64,000 nucleotides of DNA from Bacteroides nordii WAL 11050 = JCM 12987 (GTDB lineage Bacteria; Bacteroidota; Bacteroidia; Bacteroidales; Bacteroidaceae). Below, piece after piece: positions 10,686-20,894 of the stretch; the stretch's first letter is position 1; the number at the start of each line of letters is the position of its first letter. The DNA lies in the NCBI GenBank assembly GCA_000613465.1, contig BAJA01000006.1, forward strand, positions 124,001 to 188,000, in the 5' to 3' direction. Position numbers and translations under genes: made by a program. The notes beneath the pieces are model-generated. The model did no database searches. It was not told the origin of the DNA and was given only the letters and a program-made list of their open reading frames with translations.

Positions 10686-11621
10686 TTATTTTATGTGAAT
10701 AATATCGCTGTTCTCATCTCTGTGGAATTTGAACTTTACATCTTTTTGCAATACCCGCAGAGCATATGAAATACCATCGGAATAGCGGAATTTACCGCTG
10801 CAACGGTAATTAAGTACCTCTTTATTTTCTATCTTGATTGTTACTCCATAGTGTCTTTCAAATTTCTCCATAATCTCGGCAAAGGTCTTGTCTCTGAAAC
10901 ACATCAATCCTTCGCGCCACCTGTATACATTATAATCCTCTATCTCTTTTATCCGGAGATTTCCATCCTGGAGATAGGCCATCTGAGAAGGGCGTAGTGT
11001 GATCAATTTATCGTCTTTAGTAACATTGACGGAACCTTCTATCAGTGAAGTCACAAAATCATTGTTATCAGAATAAGCTTCTACATAAAACTTTGTTCCG
11101 GTTACTTCAACCTGCCCTTTGGGAGTTTCTACAATAAAAGGTTGCTTCCTGTTGTGTGCTACTTCGAAGTAGGCTTCTCCGTTAATACTTACTTTACGTT
11201 CTTTCCCGTTGAATACTGCGGGATATTGAATGCTGGTTCGTGAATTCAACCATACCACCGTGCCATCTGCCAATTCTATATTGATACGCTGTCCTGCCGG
11301 TACGCTGAGTTTTTGCAGGGGCATCATATCTTCATTGTTGAATATATATTGGCTGGTAAGTGTCATTACAAGGGTGATAATAGCCACGGCAGCGATTTTG
11401 CCTATTTCTTTACCCCATGTGTTTACTAACTGCTTAAATTGGTTACGTTTGGACAGCAGGCGTTTTTCGTCAGCAAGCAGTATCATGGCATCAAATAGTT
11501 TTCTCTCTTCTAAGAAAGTGCGATAGTTTTCCGGAGAAGATTCCATCCACTCTCGTATACGCACCTCTTCATCCAATGTGGTTTTTCCTTGAAAGAAAGT
11601 ATATAATAGTTCTTTATTCAT
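10686..11621 (-). CDS. FecR-family anti-sigma factor
   Basis: 311-residue inner-membrane anti-sigma factor. The start at 11621 (MNKELLYTFFQGK) is chosen over an upstream ATG because family members begin like this. A short cytoplasmic helical region (about 1-75) is followed by one membrane segment (about 80-100, IAAVAIITLVMTLTSQYIF), the FecR domain (about 110-210, with INIELADGTVVWLNS and GEAYFEVAHN) and a C-terminal DUF4974-like/STN-like domain (from about 245, FAEIMEKFERHYGV). In this family the periplasmic part senses the STN domain of the partner TonB receptor, and the cytoplasmic part holds the sigma factor. The gene lies between the ECF sigma gene and the SusC gene, the standard order for these trans-envelope systems. 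Confidence 0.9.
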   Translation of the reverse strand: MNKELLYTFFQGKTTLDEEVRIREWMESSPENYRTFLEERKLFDAMILLADEKRLLSKRNQFKQLVNTWGKEIGKIAAVAIITLVMTLTSQYIFNNEDMMPLQKLSVPAGQRINIELADGTVVWLNSRTSIQYPAVFNGKERKVSINGEAYFEVAHNRKQPFIVETPKGQVEVTGTKFYVEAYSDNNDFVTSLIEGSVNVTKDDKLITLRPSQMAYLQDGNLRIKEIEDYNVYRWREGLMCFRDKTFAEIMEKFERHYGVTIKIENKEVLNYRCSGKFRYSDGISYALRVLQKDVKFKFHRDENSDIIHIK

Positions 11622-11884
11622 ATTCTTTTTTTGTTTAAAGGCATTATGAGCCGTTACGATAATACAGCAGCTAAGTGAGAGGGATGCATAGTGCAACTCT
11701 CACCTATTTAACTTTTAATAACATTGAAGTACAAGAGAAAGAAAAGACCGTCTACCCATTCATGGTATATAGAATATAGCCGATTAAACAGCACAGGGGT
11801 AGAAGAAATTCTTTATAAATCCCTAATGTACATACGTTTTGAATGGTGTTTCCGAGGATGCTGATTTTATCAGCAATTTGTTTT
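11622..11884. other. Spacer between ECF sigma and FecR genes
   Basis: 263 bases without a supportable gene. On the minus strand it forms the leader between the two regulatory genes. I see no clear terminator or strong repeat in it. Confidence 0.4.
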
Positions 11885-12445
11885 CTATAAAAACAGATAG
11901 ATAAAGACTGGCATGTAGTCTTTCAAACTGATACGCAATTCTTTTAGTGCTTTAGCAATGTGAAACTCGACTCCTTTGGCTGTAATGTCAAGTTGACTGG
12001 CTATCTCTTGATAGGTCATATTCTGCATTCGGCTCATGATAAAAATCTGGCGGGTACGTTCGGGTAGGCTTTCAAGGGTGCGGTTCACTATTTCCTCAGC
12101 CTCTGCTGTGAAAAGCTCATAAGGTTCGCAGGCTTGCAATGTAGCGATACGGGTTTGTAGTTCCCATTGTGCATGATTTACCATGTTTTCGGCCACCTCT
12201 TCGTGCAGGCGGATATGTTGCAGGTAATTCAGGCATTTGTGTTTGATTGTGGTTAGTACATAAGCCGGTACATTCGTGTTTTCGTCCAATCGGTGACGGT
12301 TTTCCCAGTAATAAATAAGAGAATCGATAACAAAGTCCTCAGCGACAGCCTGATCCCGCACGTACGTATATGCAAAGCGAACGAATCGCTCTTTATAGTC
12401 GGAAAATAATTTGTTGAAGGCGGTCAGCTCTGAGTTTTTATTCAT
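11885..12445 (-). CDS. ECF-type RNA polymerase sigma-70 factor
   Basis: 186-residue ECF sigma factor. Region 2 is visible near residues 10-75 (LFSDYKERFVRFAY, then VAEDFVIDSLIYYWENR). Region 4 with its helix-turn-helix lies near 130-180 (LPERTRQIFIMSRMQNMTYQEIA, then SQLDITAKGVEFHIAKALK). It resembles the Bacteroides sigma factors paired with FecR. The gene lies 263 bases upstream of the FecR gene on the same strand and is the first gene of the minus-strand block. It is expected to direct RNA polymerase to the promoter of the SusC operon once FecR releases it. A TACATTTG -7-like box lies at 12471-12478, just upstream of its start. Confidence 0.92.
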   Translation of the reverse strand: MNKNSELTAFNKLFSDYKERFVRFAYTYVRDQAVAEDFVIDSLIYYWENRHRLDENTNVPAYVLTTIKHKCLNYLQHIRLHEEVAENMVNHAQWELQTRIATLQACEPYELFTAEAEEIVNRTLESLPERTRQIFIMSRMQNMTYQEIASQLDITAKGVEFHIAKALKELRISLKDYMPVFIYLFL

Positions 12446-12568
12446 ATCAGGGTAAAATCTTAATAGTGGACAAATGTAGTGAAAATAACAGATGAGTGAT
12501 AGGATTAGCCAAAAAAAAGCTTAAAAAGTATGGATTGTAGTTTTATGATAGGTGAGAAACGGACATAA

Positions 12569-12609
12569 TAAAAAAGAGAAAATTCTTTGTAGAATTCTCT
12601 CTTTTTTAT
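12569..12609. terminator. Bidirectional-looking terminator downstream of rplS
   Basis: A near-perfect hairpin: an AAAAAAGAG..AATTCT arm pairs with AGAATTCTCTCTTTTTT, with one mismatch. It is flanked by an A run on one side and a T run on the other, so it can work on either strand. It sits 22 bases after the L19 stop codon. Confidence 0.85.
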
Positions 12610-12631
12610 CTCGAATCGAAAGGTTACGGAA

Positions 12632-12985
12632 TTAACCGTTAACTCTTTTTTCTTTGATTCTTGCTTTTTTACCGGTAAGTGCACGCAGATAATACAGTTT
12701 AGCGCGACGAACTTTACCTATCTTGTTCACTTCAATGCTATCGATAGCCGGTGACTCAATCGGGAAAATTCTTTCTACACCTATAGTTCCTGACATTTTA
12801 CGTACTGTAAAACGTTTCTTGTCTCCGTGACCGGAGATTTTGATAACAACACCACGGTACAACTGTACACGTTCTTTGTTACCTTCGATAATACGATATG
12901 CTACAGTTACTGTGTCACCTGCTTTGAAGCTTGGGTGTTGTTTACCGGTAGCAAATGCTTCTTCTGCAATTTTAATGAAATCCAT
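12632..12985 (-). CDS. rplS: 50S ribosomal protein L19
   Basis: 117 residues, the normal length for bacterial L19, which sits at the interface of the 30S and 50S subunits. Conserved stretches are visible: [22 protein letters not shown], then [27 protein letters not shown] and the basic tail [21 protein letters not shown]. The gene stands alone on the minus strand, with its own promoter upstream (13069-13099) and a terminator downstream. Unlike the common trmD-rplS arrangement, no other ribosomal or tRNA-modification gene is next to it here. Confidence 0.98.
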   Translation of the reverse strand: MDFIKIAEEAFATGKQHPSFKAGDTVTVAYRIIEGNKERVQLYRGVVIKISGHGDKKRFTVRKMSGTIGVERIFPIESPAIDSIEVNKIGKVRRAKLYYLRALTGKKARIKEKRVNG

Positions 12986-13068
12986 TGTTCTTGTTATTAA
13001 ATTGTTTTATCGTTACAACGCAACATATCAGGCAACTCTCTCCTGACAGCGATTGCGCGAAAGCGGTG

Positions 13069-13099
13069 CAAAGTAACGAATTATTTAGCACACTACCAA
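13069..13099 (-). promoter_or_regulatory. Bacteroides-type promoter of rplS
   Basis: On the minus strand a -33 box TTGG (13096-13099) is separated by exactly 19 bases from the -7 box TTACTTTG (13069-13076), close to the Bacteroides consensus TTTG-N19-TAnnTTTG. It lies about 80 bases upstream of the rplS start. Confidence 0.7.
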
Positions 13100-13109
13100 C
13101 ATTTTTATC

Positions 13110-13117
13110 TATATTTG
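13110..13117 (+). promoter_or_regulatory. Bacteroides -7 box for the 5'-nucleotidase/GH3 operon
   Basis: TATATTTG is a perfect TAnnTTTG -7 box, 23 bases before the ATG at 13141. It is back-to-back with the rplS promoter. A -33 match is weak (TTTA-like). Confidence 0.65.
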
Positions 13118-13140
13118 TAGCACGATTAAAAAAACAAGAT

Positions 13141-13908
13141 ATGAAACAAACTTATGAAAAGCTCTTTTCCGGAGTGGCTCTGATGGCACTCCTGATGCTT
13201 TCTTCATGTCAGTCACCTTATAAATTGGTGAATACCGAAGGAAGTATGATTACAATTGATTCGGTCTGGGATACCCATCCTGATGCAGAGGCTGTGGCGC
13301 TGTTAGCCCCTTACAAGGCATCGGTAGACAGCATGATGTATCGTGTAGTAGGTACAAGCGAAATGACAATGGAAAAGGGAGGACCGGAAAGTTTGCTATC
13401 CAATCTGGTAGCGGATGTGCTGAAAGGGGCTGCTACCCAAGTTTTGGGTAAACCTGCCGATATGGGTCTGATGAATATGGGTGGTTTGCGGAATATTCTT
13501 TCTGAAGGAGAGATAACCTGTGGAAATATTTATGAGATATTGCCTTTTGAGAATTCTTTGTGTGTAGTGACGCTAAAGGGAAGCGTATTGAAAGAATTGT
13601 TTGCGGCCATAGCGGCCTGTAAAGGTGAAGGAGTAAGTGGAGTACGTCTTGAAATCACTAAAGACGGTAAATTACTTGATGGTACTATTGGTGGTAAGCC
13701 AATCGATGATAATAAACTGTATACGGTAGCTACTATTGACTATCTGGCAGATGGGAATGACGGAATGGGACCGTTGGCAAAGGCTGAAAAAAGAGACTGT
13801 CCTCCCGGTGCTACTCTACGCGGGCTGTTTATGGACTATGTAGAGCAGCAGACTAAAGCCGGTAAAAAGATCACTTCACGTATGGAAGGAAGAATTACGG
13901 TGAAATAA
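13141..13908 (+). CDS. 5'-nucleotidase C-terminal-domain lipoprotein
   Basis: 255 residues. The start at 13141 (MKQTYEKLFSG) is chosen because it gives a lipoprotein signal (LMLSSCQS) directly behind a promoter; longer upstream starts run through the rplS promoter. The body matches the substrate-binding C-terminal domain of bacterial 5'-nucleotidases (UshA type): SLLSNLVADVLK, MNMGGLRNILSEGEITCGNIYEILPFEN and YTVATIDYLADGNDG. The catalytic metallophosphatase domain is missing here and is encoded by the next gene, so the two normally fused domains are separate proteins, with the C-terminal domain coming first. It is first in an operon with two GH3-type genes. It probably acts in the periplasm or at the outer membrane with its partner in nucleotide breakdown. 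Confidence 0.85.
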   Translation: MKQTYEKLFSGVALMALLMLSSCQSPYKLVNTEGSMITIDSVWDTHPDAEAVALLAPYKASVDSMMYRVVGTSEMTMEKGGPESLLSNLVADVLKGAATQVLGKPADMGLMNMGGLRNILSEGEITCGNIYEILPFENSLCVVTLKGSVLKELFAAIAACKGEGVSGVRLEITKDGKLLDGTIGGKPIDDNKLYTVATIDYLADGNDGMGPLAKAEKRDCPPGATLRGLFMDYVEQQTKAGKKITSRMEGRITVK

Positions 13909-13940
13909 TTATGAATAACGAACTACCAAATTATGAGAAG

Positions 13941-14774
13941 ATGAAAAGATATCAGATATCAGTCACTATATTGTTTTTCCTGTGTGTGTTTCTTCCGGGA
14001 TTTGCGCAACAGACTAAAACACTCACTTTGTTGCAAACCAGTGATACCCACAGTCGCATAGAGCCGATAGATATACATGCAGCCGATAAATATGCCGGAA
14101 TGGGTGGATTTGTACGTCGTGCCACCATGCTTGACCAGTTTCGTAAAGACAATCCGAATGTATTGGTATTCGACTGTGGAGACTTTTCGCAGGGTACTCC
14201 TTACTACAATCTTTTTAAAGGTGAGGTAGAAGTCGAAATGTTGAATCTTATGAAGTACGACGCTGCCACCATTGGCAATCATGAGTTCGACTTTGGGTTG
14301 GAGAATATGGCGCGTTTTGTTCAAAATGGCAGATTTCCCGATAGTATGTGCCAATTATGGGGTGGAAGGAACAGTGCTTGAAGGGCTTGTAAAACCATAT
14401 GTTATATTGGAACGTGATGGCTTGAAGATAGGTGTATTCGGCTTGGTGCAAAAATGGAAGGACTGGTGCAGGCGGATAAATACGAAGGAGTAACCTTTCA
14501 GGATCCTGTGACCGTAGCCAATGAAATTGCTGCCAAATTGAAAGAAGTAGAAGGATGTGATGCTGTTGTCTGCCTTTCGCATATGGGAATAAAAGAAGAT
14601 GAAATGTTGGTGCATCAAACCCGCAATATTGATGTGGTACTGGGTGGGCACTCACATACTTTCATGCAGGAACCGGCTTTTTTTGTGAATCTGGACGGAG
14701 AGAGTGTACCTATATCTCATACAGGTAAAAACGGTATTTTTGTAGGGAAGATAGATTTGACATTTGAACGATGA
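13941..14774 (+). CDS. 5'-nucleotidase-type metallophosphatase domain protein (two frameshifts)
   Basis: Catalytic partner of the preceding gene. The start at 13941 (MKRYQISVT) gives a signal peptide ending FAQQ. The metal-binding blocks of calcineurin-like phosphatases are visible: LLQTSDTHSRIEP (Asp, His), FDCGDFSQG, ATIGNHEFDFG (Asn-His) and VLGGHSHTF. The reading frame breaks twice. A T run at about 14313-14318 seems one base too long (true MARLFKMADFP), and a G is missing near 14445 (true FGLGAKMEGLV). The two errors cancel, giving 277 residues. The last codon overlaps the ATG of the next gene. It is expected to hydrolyse nucleotides or related phosphoesters outside the cytoplasm. Sequencing error is more likely than real decay. 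Confidence 0.82.
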
Positions 14775-17700
14775 GGAAAATGATATGTATACTTGTTGTG
14801 TGGTTGGTAGCGGTAGCGCCTCTGATGGCACAACAAGTACCCTGTTTACTTCCCCGTCAGGAAGACGATGCATGCCGGGAGTGGGTGGACAAGATGCTTT
14901 CGGGGATGAGTCTGAAGGAAAAGGTCGGTCAGACATTTGTTTATACACTAAGTCCGGAATGGAGCAAAAAGAACGAAAAGCTGGTACGCCGGCTGGCAAA
15001 GAAATATAAAGTAGGCGGATTACTCTTTTCCGGTGGAGAAGCCGGCGGGCAGGCGAGACTGACTAACCTTGCACAGCAGGAAACAGAGATTCCTCTAATG
15101 ATAACCTTTGATGGGGAATGGGGGCTTGCCATGCGATTGCAGGATACACCTCTTTTTCCTAAAAACGCAGCATTGGGCTGTATAACAAACAATTCACTGA
15201 TAGAAGAATATGGACATGAGGTAGCCCGTGAACTCCGCGAGTTAGGTGTCCACGTCAATTTTGCTCCGGATGCAGATGTGAATACCAACCCGGAGAATCC
15301 GGTAATTAACATACGCTCGTTTGGAGGTGATCCGAAGGCTGTAGCCGAGCGGGTATTAGCTTATACCCGTGGTCTGGAAAGTGGTGGTATACTGTCTGTC
15401 AGTAAGCATTTTCCGGGGCATGGGGATACGGATGTAGATTCTCATAAAGCATTGCCAACCGTGTACTATAACCGTGCCCGGTTGGATAGCATTGAGTTGT
15501 TACCTTTTCGTGAGGTGATTCGTGCCGGATTGGGAGGTATCATGGTGGGGCACCTGCGCGTACCGGAATTGGAACCGGACAGGTTGACTGCTGCTTCTTT
15601 GTCACGAAGTGTCGTGACAGATGTTTTAAAAGGAGAGTTAGGCTTTCGCGGATTGGTGTTTACTGATGCGTTGGCAATGAAAGCCGTATCCGGTGAGCGT
15701 GATGTTACAGCCAAAGCGCTACGGGCGGGCAATGATATGGTGCTTGTGGGCAGGGATATAGAACAAGCACTTGAGACGGTGATGGCAGCTATTGACCGGG
15801 GAGATTTAAGTGTGGATGAGGTGGAAGCCAAATGCCGTAAGATATTAACTTATAAGTATCTGTTAGGATTGGATCAAGAAAACAGAATCTCTGCAGATGG
15901 ATTGAATGGGCGCATTCATACAGTCGAAGCACAAGCGCTTGCGAGCAAGTTGCGCTTTGCGGGAGTGACCGTATTACGCAATAATTTTAGTACAATACCT
16001 TTGCCGGCCGATCAGTCTACGGCCATTCTGTGTGTAGGTAGGGAAAAGTCCGATCAACCCTTTATCGACCGCTTTGTTCAGTATACATCGCCGGTGGAAT
16101 GTTTTCGGATCACAAAAGACATGACAGAGGAAGAGTGGTACCGGATCACTAATGATTTGAAACGTTTTCGTCGTGTCGTTATCTCTGTTACGATGGAGAA
16201 AGAAGAATTGGCTGCATGTGCCCCACTTCTGAATACATTGGATTTACAGGTACCTGTTACCTGTGTCTTTTTCACTTCTTACCGGGCGATGTATCCAATC
16301 CGGACGATGTTGGAACGTACCGCTACTGTTGTTTTAGCGCATTCGTCTGAGGAAGATCTTCAGCGATATGTTGCAGACGTTTGTTTTGCCAAAGCTCCTG
16401 CCGGGGGACGGTTGTCTATGCGTATCGGGCATCTGTTTGCAATAGGTGAGGGGAGTGATATTGTTCCGGGAATGAAGCCTGTGGTACAGCCCGAAGATTG
16501 CGGTATGAAAGGATACAGGTTGCATCGTGTTGATTCGCTTGTCAATGCAGGATTAGCTGCCGGAGCTTTCCCGGGTTGTCAGGTGGTGGTGATGAAAGAT
16601 GGTATTCCTGTTTATAATCGTTGCTTTGGCAGTCATTCTGATACCGATAAGACTGCGGTGCGCCCCACTGATCTTTTTGACCTTGCTTCACTGACTAAGA
16701 CCACCGCAACTTTACTCGCTGTGATGAAACTTTATGATCAGGGAAAACTGAAACTTACAGACAAGGCATCTGCTGGTTACCCTGGTTGCGATCATCCAAT
16801 AAAAAGAATATAACGATTCGTGATCTTTTGTTACATGAGTCCGGATTGTTGCCTTATATCCGTTTCTATCGGGAGGCAATAGATGAGAATACAGTTACGG
16901 GGCCTTTCACGCAAGGATTCGTAGACGAGTGGCACCACACACGTATCGGAGAATATACTTACGCCTGTTCGGACTTTAAGTTTAAGAAAGGGTTAATATC
17001 TCCGAAGCAGACGCCAACGCATACGTTGCATATGGCCGAAGGTATGTGGCTGAATAAAGCATTTAAGAGTACGGTTTTGCAATCAATAGCCTGTTCGGAG
17101 ATGGGACAGAAACGCTATGTATATAGTGATGTCGGTTTCGTAGTACTCCAGCAAGTGGTTGAGGCAATAACCAAACAGCCTATGAATGAGTTTCTGAATA
17201 AGGAATTCTATCGTCCGATGGGATTGGAACGTACCTTGTTCACGCCGCTTACTCACTATGATCGATCGGAAGTGATGCCAACAGCTGCCAACGATTACCT
17301 GCGGAGGCAAGACCTTTGCGGTTACGTGCAGGATGAAACGGCTGCTTGTCTGGGTGGTATTGCCGGTAATGCAGGATTATTCTCCACAGCCGGAGAGGTG
17401 GCAGCTGTATATCAGATGTTGCTCAATGATGGAGAGTGGAAGGGACATCGTTATTTGGATGGGGCTACCGTTCGCCTGTTTACCACATACACATCCGTTC
17501 TCAGCCATCGCGGATTGGGTTTTGATAAACCGAACTACCGGGATGTGAAAGCCAGTAGTTGTGCTCCCGGAACGCCTGCTCGGGTTTATGGACATACCGG
17601 TTCTACGGGTACTTGTGTCTGGGTAGATCCCGAAGAACGATTGATCTACGTTTTTCTGAGTAACCGTGTTTGCCCTGATCAGTGGAATGCTAAACTTAAC

Positions 17701-17784
17701 AATATGAAGATACGCCAGAACATACAGCAAGCCATTTATGATTCTTTGCCGGATACTAAAGGTTTGTCGGGCAATAATGAATGA
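14771..17784 (+). CDS. GH3 beta-N-acetylhexosaminidase fused to a beta-lactamase-like serine hydrolase, copy 1 (frameshift)
   Basis: About 1004 residues after repair of one missing base near 16772. Signal peptide (APLMAQQ), then a GH3 domain (about 30-360) with the NagZ-type motif KHFPGHGDTDVDSH (212-225; the His/Asp dyad region) and the nucleophile in FTDALAM (Asp299). A GH3 C-terminal sandwich follows (about 390-570). The last third is a class C beta-lactamase/PBP-like serine hydrolase with SLTK (Ser640, Lys643), YSD and HTG motifs. The fusion is known in Bacteroidota and is thought to act on peptidoglycan or muropeptides: the GH3 part removes GlcNAc, and the serine hydrolase target is unknown. 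The ATG overlaps the stop of the phosphatase gene, and the stop overlaps the start of copy 2, so the genes are translationally coupled. Confidence 0.85.
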
Positions 17785-20700
17785 TGCCAATGATGAATAT
17801 GAGAAAATACCTGATAATTCTTCTGTTTTTATGTTTCGGAAAAGCAATATATGGACAGAACGATGTACAACCTCTCCTGCTTTATAAAGCGGAACAAGAT
17901 GCGCGTTGCCGGCAATGGGTCGATTCGGTGATGAACCGTCTGAGTCTGAAAGAGAAGATCGGTCAGCTTTTTATTTATACCATTGCTCCGGTCGATACAA
18001 AACACAACCAGGCGTTACTGCGTGATGCTGTGGATACTTATAAAGTAGGAGGACTTTTGTTTTCCGGTGGTAAGATGCAGACACAGGCCATCCTCACCAA
18101 TCAGGCGCAACGAATGGCACGCTTGCCGTTGATGATTACTTTTGATGGTGAATGGGGACTTGCGATGCGCCTTCGCGGTACGCCGCTTTTCCCACGTAAT
18201 ATGGTGTTAGGGTGCATACAAGACAATCGTCTTATCTATGAATACGGTCGTGAGATGGCTCGTCAATGCCGTGAACTGGGAGTGCAGGTTAACTTTGCTC
18301 CCGTGGCCGATGTGAATGTCAATCCTAAAAATCCGGTTATCAACAATCGTTCTTTTGGTGAAGATCCCGTACGTGTGGCTGATAAAGTGATTGCTTATGC
18401 CACCGGACTGGAAGGAGGAGGAGTGCTTTCTGTTTGTAAACACTTCCCGGGGCATGGAGATACGGACGTCGATTCTCATAAGGCATTGCCTGTACTGCCC
18501 TTCACTCGCGAACGGTTGGACAGCGTGGAATTGTATCCTTTCAAAGAAGCCATACGTGCCGGATTGAGCGGATGATGGTAGGGCATCTCCAAGTACCTGT
18601 TATTGAACCTTTGGGAGGGTTGCCTTCTTCTCTTTCGCGCAATGTGGTGTACGGTTTGCTGACGGAAGAGTTGGCCTTCAAAGGTCTTATCTTTACCGAT
18701 GCACTTGCCATGAGAGGGGTGTCCGGTAATGCCAGTGTCAGTTTGCAGGCATTGAAGGCGGGTAATGATATGGTACTTGCTCCGAGAAATCTGAAAACAG
18801 AGGTTGCGGCAGTCATTGAGGCTGTGGATCGTGGTGAGCTATCCCGTGAAGATATAGATCGTAAATGCCGGAAGGTACTTACTTATAAATACATTCTTGG
18901 TTTAAAGAGAAAACCGACCATTCAACTTTCCGGATTAGGAAGTCGTATCAATACACCTCAGACGCGTGACCTTATCCGGCGTTTGAACCTGGCTGCTATA
19001 ACAGTACTGAATAATAAAGGTAATATTCTTCCTCTTCATTCCGACAAAGAAATGCCACCTATGGCTCTGCTGGAGGTAGGCGATGTGGGAGAGACGGATA
19101 TTTTTGCCAAACAGTTGGAGAAACATACCTCCCTTGTGCGCTTTCGTCTTCGTAAGGAGATGACGGAGGCACAGGGAAAGGCTTTGAGAGATTCTCTCTC
19201 GAAGTACCGCCGTGTTATTGTGGCTGTTGCCGAACAGCGGTTGGCACCTTTTCAACCTTTTTTTGCTGCCTTGGCAGCTGATAAAAAAGCGGCTCCGGCA
19301 ATCTATATCTTTTTCACTCCCGGAAAGATGATGCTACAGATACATCGTGCCGTGTCAGCCGCCCAATCTGTAGTGTTGGCACATTCTGCTGGTCACGATG
19401 TACAGCAACAGGTTGCTGATGTACTCTTCGCCCGTGCTTCTGCCGATGGACGACTTTCTGCCAGCTTAGGAGGGCTGTTTCCAACCGGTGCCGGAGTTAC
19501 AATTACTCCGCATACGCCGACGCATTTCAATCCGGAAGAGTATGGAATGTCTTCCGTTGCCTTGAGGCGTATTGATTCCATCGCTAAACGGGGCATTCAG
19601 GAAGGAGCTTATCCCGGATGTCAGATTGTGATTCTGAAAGACGGAAAGACAATGTACGACCACGCTTTTGGAACCCATGCAGGCAAAGGAAGTGCATTAG
19701 TACGGCCTACAGATTTGTACGATCTGGCTTCTCTTTCTAAAACGACCGGAACACTGCTGGCTTTAATGAAATTGTATGATAGGGGACGTTTTAATCTTTC
19801 CGATAAACTATCTGACTACCTGCCGTGGCTGCAACGCACAAATAAGAAAGATATGACCATTCGTGAGCTGTTGTTACATCAGTCCGGATTGCCTGCCGGA
19901 ATTGTACTCTATCCGGAGGCTATTGATAAGGAGAGTTATAAAGGCCGTCTGTTCTCCGCCCGTAAAGATGCGTTACATCCGTTACGATTGGGAGTTACCA
20001 CCTGGGCCAATCCGAACTTTCATTTCAAGCCGGAGACACTGTCCCGAACCCGGAATGCCAATTACACTTTGCAGATATGCGATAGCCTCTGGCTCAATAA
20101 GTCGTTTATAAAAGTGATACAAGAGAAGATTATTGAAGCTCCTTTGGGGACGAAGCAGTACCGTTACAGTGATGTTGGGTTTATTCTTCTTCGTTTCTTG
20201 GCCGAACAGTTGGCTGGTATGCCTATGGATGAATACCTGGCACGTGAATTTTACGAACCGATGGGATTGGAGCGTACTTTATATCTTCCTTTACAGCGTA
20301 TCCCGAAAGCTCAGATTGTGCCTTCTGCCAATGATAAATTCCTTCGTAAATGTGTGTTGCAAGGATTTGTACACGATGAGTCAGCAGCTTTCCAGGGAGG
20401 CGTTTCCGGAAATGCAGGATTGTTTTCAAATGCCCGTGAAGTAGCTTCTATTTATCAGATGCTGTTGAATGGAGGAGAGTTGAACGGACGCCGTTATCTG
20501 AGTAACGAAACGTGTCAGTTGTTTACTACGGAAATATCCAAAATCAGCCGTCGTGGATTAGGGTTTGACAAGCCGGATGCAAAATCACCCGACAAGAGTC
20601 CCTGTTCCGAATCGGCTCCCGCCTCTGTTTATGGTCATACCGGATTTACAGGAACATGTGCCTGGGTGGACCCGGAAAATGATTTAGTATATGTCTTTCT

Positions 20701-20797
20701 CAGTAATCGTACGTATCCTGATGCCACAAACCGTAAGTTGATGCAATTGGACATACGTGGACAAATACAGGAAGCGATGTATGAGGCGTTAAAATAG
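17781..20797 (+). CDS. GH3 beta-N-acetylhexosaminidase fused to a beta-lactamase-like serine hydrolase, copy 2 (frameshift)
   Basis: Tandem paralogue of the preceding gene, about 1005 residues after restoring one missing A near 18570-18573 (true AGLSGMMVGHLQVP). The start is uncertain: ATGs at 17781, 17784, 17790, 17793 and 17799 are in frame, and the last (MRKYLIILL) gives the most compact signal peptide. GH3 motif KHFPGHGDTDVDSH starts at residue 220, the nucleophile lies in FTDALAM (Asp307), and the serine hydrolase part carries SLSK (Ser651, Lys654), YSD and HTG. The two copies keep the same domain order and all catalytic motifs, so both are probably active and may differ in substrate. 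The stop codon is formed by the first three bases of the long inverted repeat at 20795-20883. Confidence 0.85.
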
Positions 20798-20883
20798 TGA
20801 TTAGTGAGTAGTGATTAGTGATTAGCAGGCTGCGCACTCACAGCGCATGCCACTAATCACTAATCACTACTCACTAATCACTA
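20795..20883. repeat. 31-bp perfect inverted repeat built of TAGTGAT heptamers
   Basis: The left arm (20795-20825) is four tandem heptamers, TAGTGAT/TAGTGAG/TAGTGAT/TAGTGAT, plus TAG. The right arm (20853-20883) is its exact reverse complement. The 27-base loop has its own GGCTGCGC / GCGCATGCC stem. It sits between two convergent genes and supplies the stop codon of the GH3 gene. It probably works as a two-way terminator or mRNA end stabiliser. A related element lies at 23639-23794. Confidence 0.9.
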
Positions 20884-20894
20884 TTTCTTCTGTT

